Positions 5,423 through 6,145 of a DNA stretch of 6,145 bases are shown here, piece by piece; the first letter of the stretch is position 1; every line of letters starts with the position of its first letter. The position numbers were made by a program, and so were the translations under genes. The stretch comes from Acidobacteriaceae bacterium (GTDB lineage Bacteria; Acidobacteriota; Terriglobia; Terriglobales; Acidobacteriaceae). Location of the stretch: the NCBI GenBank assembly GCA_003140655.1, contig PLKR01000364.1, positions 1-6,145 of the forward strand, written 5' to 3'. The notes below the pieces were generated by a model. That model had not been told where the DNA came from. It did not search any database and saw only the letters and a list, made by a program, of their open reading frames with translations.

Positions 5423-5674
5423 TTAACAGACATTCACAGGACCTTTGGTCAGTAAAGTTGGACCGGCTTAAGTTCTGCATTCCGTGGCAATTGCAGATAA
5501 CAGCTTTCAGCTTGGTCCATCAGGAAAAGGGCGCGTTAAGAAGTCTCCATTCCCAAGATGGGAAGCGTGGCCCGAAAGAGTCAGGTGGTCCGAACAGGCT
5601 TTCTGCAACCTCAGAACTTTGCCTGGAGTTCCGGCCCTGATCTTAAACGCGGAAGTTCATTCAACGGCGGAAGA

Positions 5675-5678
5675 AGGA
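5675..5678 (+). promoter_or_regulatory. Ribosome binding site fixing a TTG start
   Basis: AGGA within aagaaggaac stands 6 nt before TTG at 5685. There is no ATG nearby in the same frame, and the protein beginning at this TTG matches the conserved start of its family, so the site decides the start. Confidence 0.65.
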
Positions 5679-5684
5679 ACGCAT

Positions 5685-6145
5685 TTGCGTAAGCGCTTCT
5701 ACATCCTTTTCGTGGCTCGCGGGGACGACGGCCAGTTGCGCAAGATCTCCATTCCCGTCCATTACCTGTATGTGTTCGTAGTCGGAGCGGCCATCGGATT
5801 CCTCAGCCTCACCGGTATCGCCAGCTCTTATGCCCGCATGCTGCTCAAGGTCTCGCAATACAATCAGTTGCGCACCGAAAAAGAGCAGCTTAAGGATCGG
5901 TATTCCCGCCTCGAAGAAGTCGCCAATGAGCGTGACGTACAGGTCGCCTCTCTCGGCTCGATCGCCAGTGAAGTTTCGGCTCTTTACGGATTGAAATCGC
6001 AGCCCGCGCTGGTCACGGGCTCACAGCAGCAAATCCAGGATGCTGAGGTCAGTTCTTCCCTGGACCAGCTCGGTGCCCTGCGCACTTCGGCCCTCACCGG
6101 CGCTGCCACCGTTGGCATCAGCCTTGGCATGACTCGCAACGCCAC
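5685..6145 (+). CDS. Membrane-anchored M23-type peptidase, N-terminal part (3' end outside window)
   Basis: An open frame of 153 complete codons from TTG at 5685 to the window end without a stop. The N-terminus is a short basic cytoplasmic stretch (RKRFYILFVARGDDG, 2-16). One membrane helix follows at about 27-48 (YLYVFVVGAAIGFLSLTGIA), then a charged, probably coiled-coil segment at about 56-98 (QYNQLRTEKEQLKDRYSRLE), then ASLGSIASEVSALYGL (88-103). This is the architecture and wording of the N-terminal region of cell-wall peptidases with a C-terminal LytM/M23 domain, common in Acidobacteriota. The catalytic zinc domain would be beyond the window, so the enzyme activity is inferred, not seen. 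Such proteins trim peptidoglycan or act as regulators of amidases in the periplasm. The gene is divergent from thiL and preceded by a long leader. The TTG start is supported by AAGGA 6 nt upstream. Confidence 0.82.
   Translation, partial: MRKRFYILFVARGDDGQLRKISIPVHYLYVFVVGAAIGFLSLTGIASSYARMLLKVSQYNQLRTEKEQLKDRYSRLEEVANERDVQVASLGSIASEVSALYGLKSQPALVTGSQQQIQDAEVSSSLDQLGALRTSALTGAATVGISLGMTRNA

Larger units (their letters stand above)
5264..5684. other. Divergent intergenic region and probable long leader of the last gene
   Basis: I find no credible gene here. An 87-codon open frame at 5377-5640 has no ribosome binding site or domain. The right half would be the leader of the M23-like gene if the promoter at 5393-5422 is used, about 255 nt long. 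It holds several small hairpins: tgtta-ccttt-taaca at 5414-5428 (overlapping the -10), a perfect 6-bp stem ttccca/tgggaa at 5550-5564, and repeated ggacc/ggtcc elements able to pair in alternative ways. No known riboswitch is recognisable. On the minus strand I see no convincing thiL promoter. Confidence 0.4.

Noticed and set aside
5377..5640. An 87-codon open frame on the plus strand
   Set aside because: No Shine-Dalgarno, no domain, unusual composition; it fits better as leader of the downstream gene.

Overview
The window reads like chromosomal DNA of a GC-rich bacterium, most probably an Acidobacteriota. The main reason is the last gene: its N-terminus (start, LRKRFYILFVAR, one membrane helix, coiled coil) is the form I associate with acidobacterial M23-type peptidases. 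A secreted protein with one Asp-rich FG-GAP-like loop also fits. The phylum is an inference from family resemblance.

Layout. Positions 1-573 (+) hold the C-terminal part of a CysM-type cysteine synthase. A short inverted array of degenerate 7-mers (583-659) separates it from a JAMM/Mpr1-Pad1 metallopeptidase of the Mec type (666-1100, +). Together they suggest the sulfur-carrier-protein route to cysteine, in which CysM attaches O-phosphoserine-derived carbon to a CysO thiocarboxylate and Mec releases cysteine. The carrier protein is not in the window and may lie upstream. Positions 1101-1757 contain no credible gene. The second part (1348-1709) looks like a transcription unit of two related structured RNAs in tandem, with one promoter in front and a T-rich end behind.

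Three genes on the minus strand follow. They are a biotin-dependent acyl-CoA carboxylase carboxyltransferase subunit (1758-3329), a small secreted protein of unknown function (3520-4149) and thiamine-monophosphate kinase ThiL (4223-5263). The carboxyltransferase has its own apparent promoter: a perfect TATAAT 9 nt before the ATG and, at class II distance, a perfect TGTGA-N6-TCACA CRP-type palindrome. This implies a CRP-family-activated, nearly leaderless mRNA. Positions 5264-5684 are non-coding and probably hold a long, hairpin-containing leader for the last gene. That gene starts with TTG at 5685 and runs off the window end.

The least ordinary part is the tandem RNA pair. Both copies can be drawn with the same order of helices and a GCAA-capped hairpin, and they share 14-nt sequence blocks on either side of it. 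I do not recognise the family.
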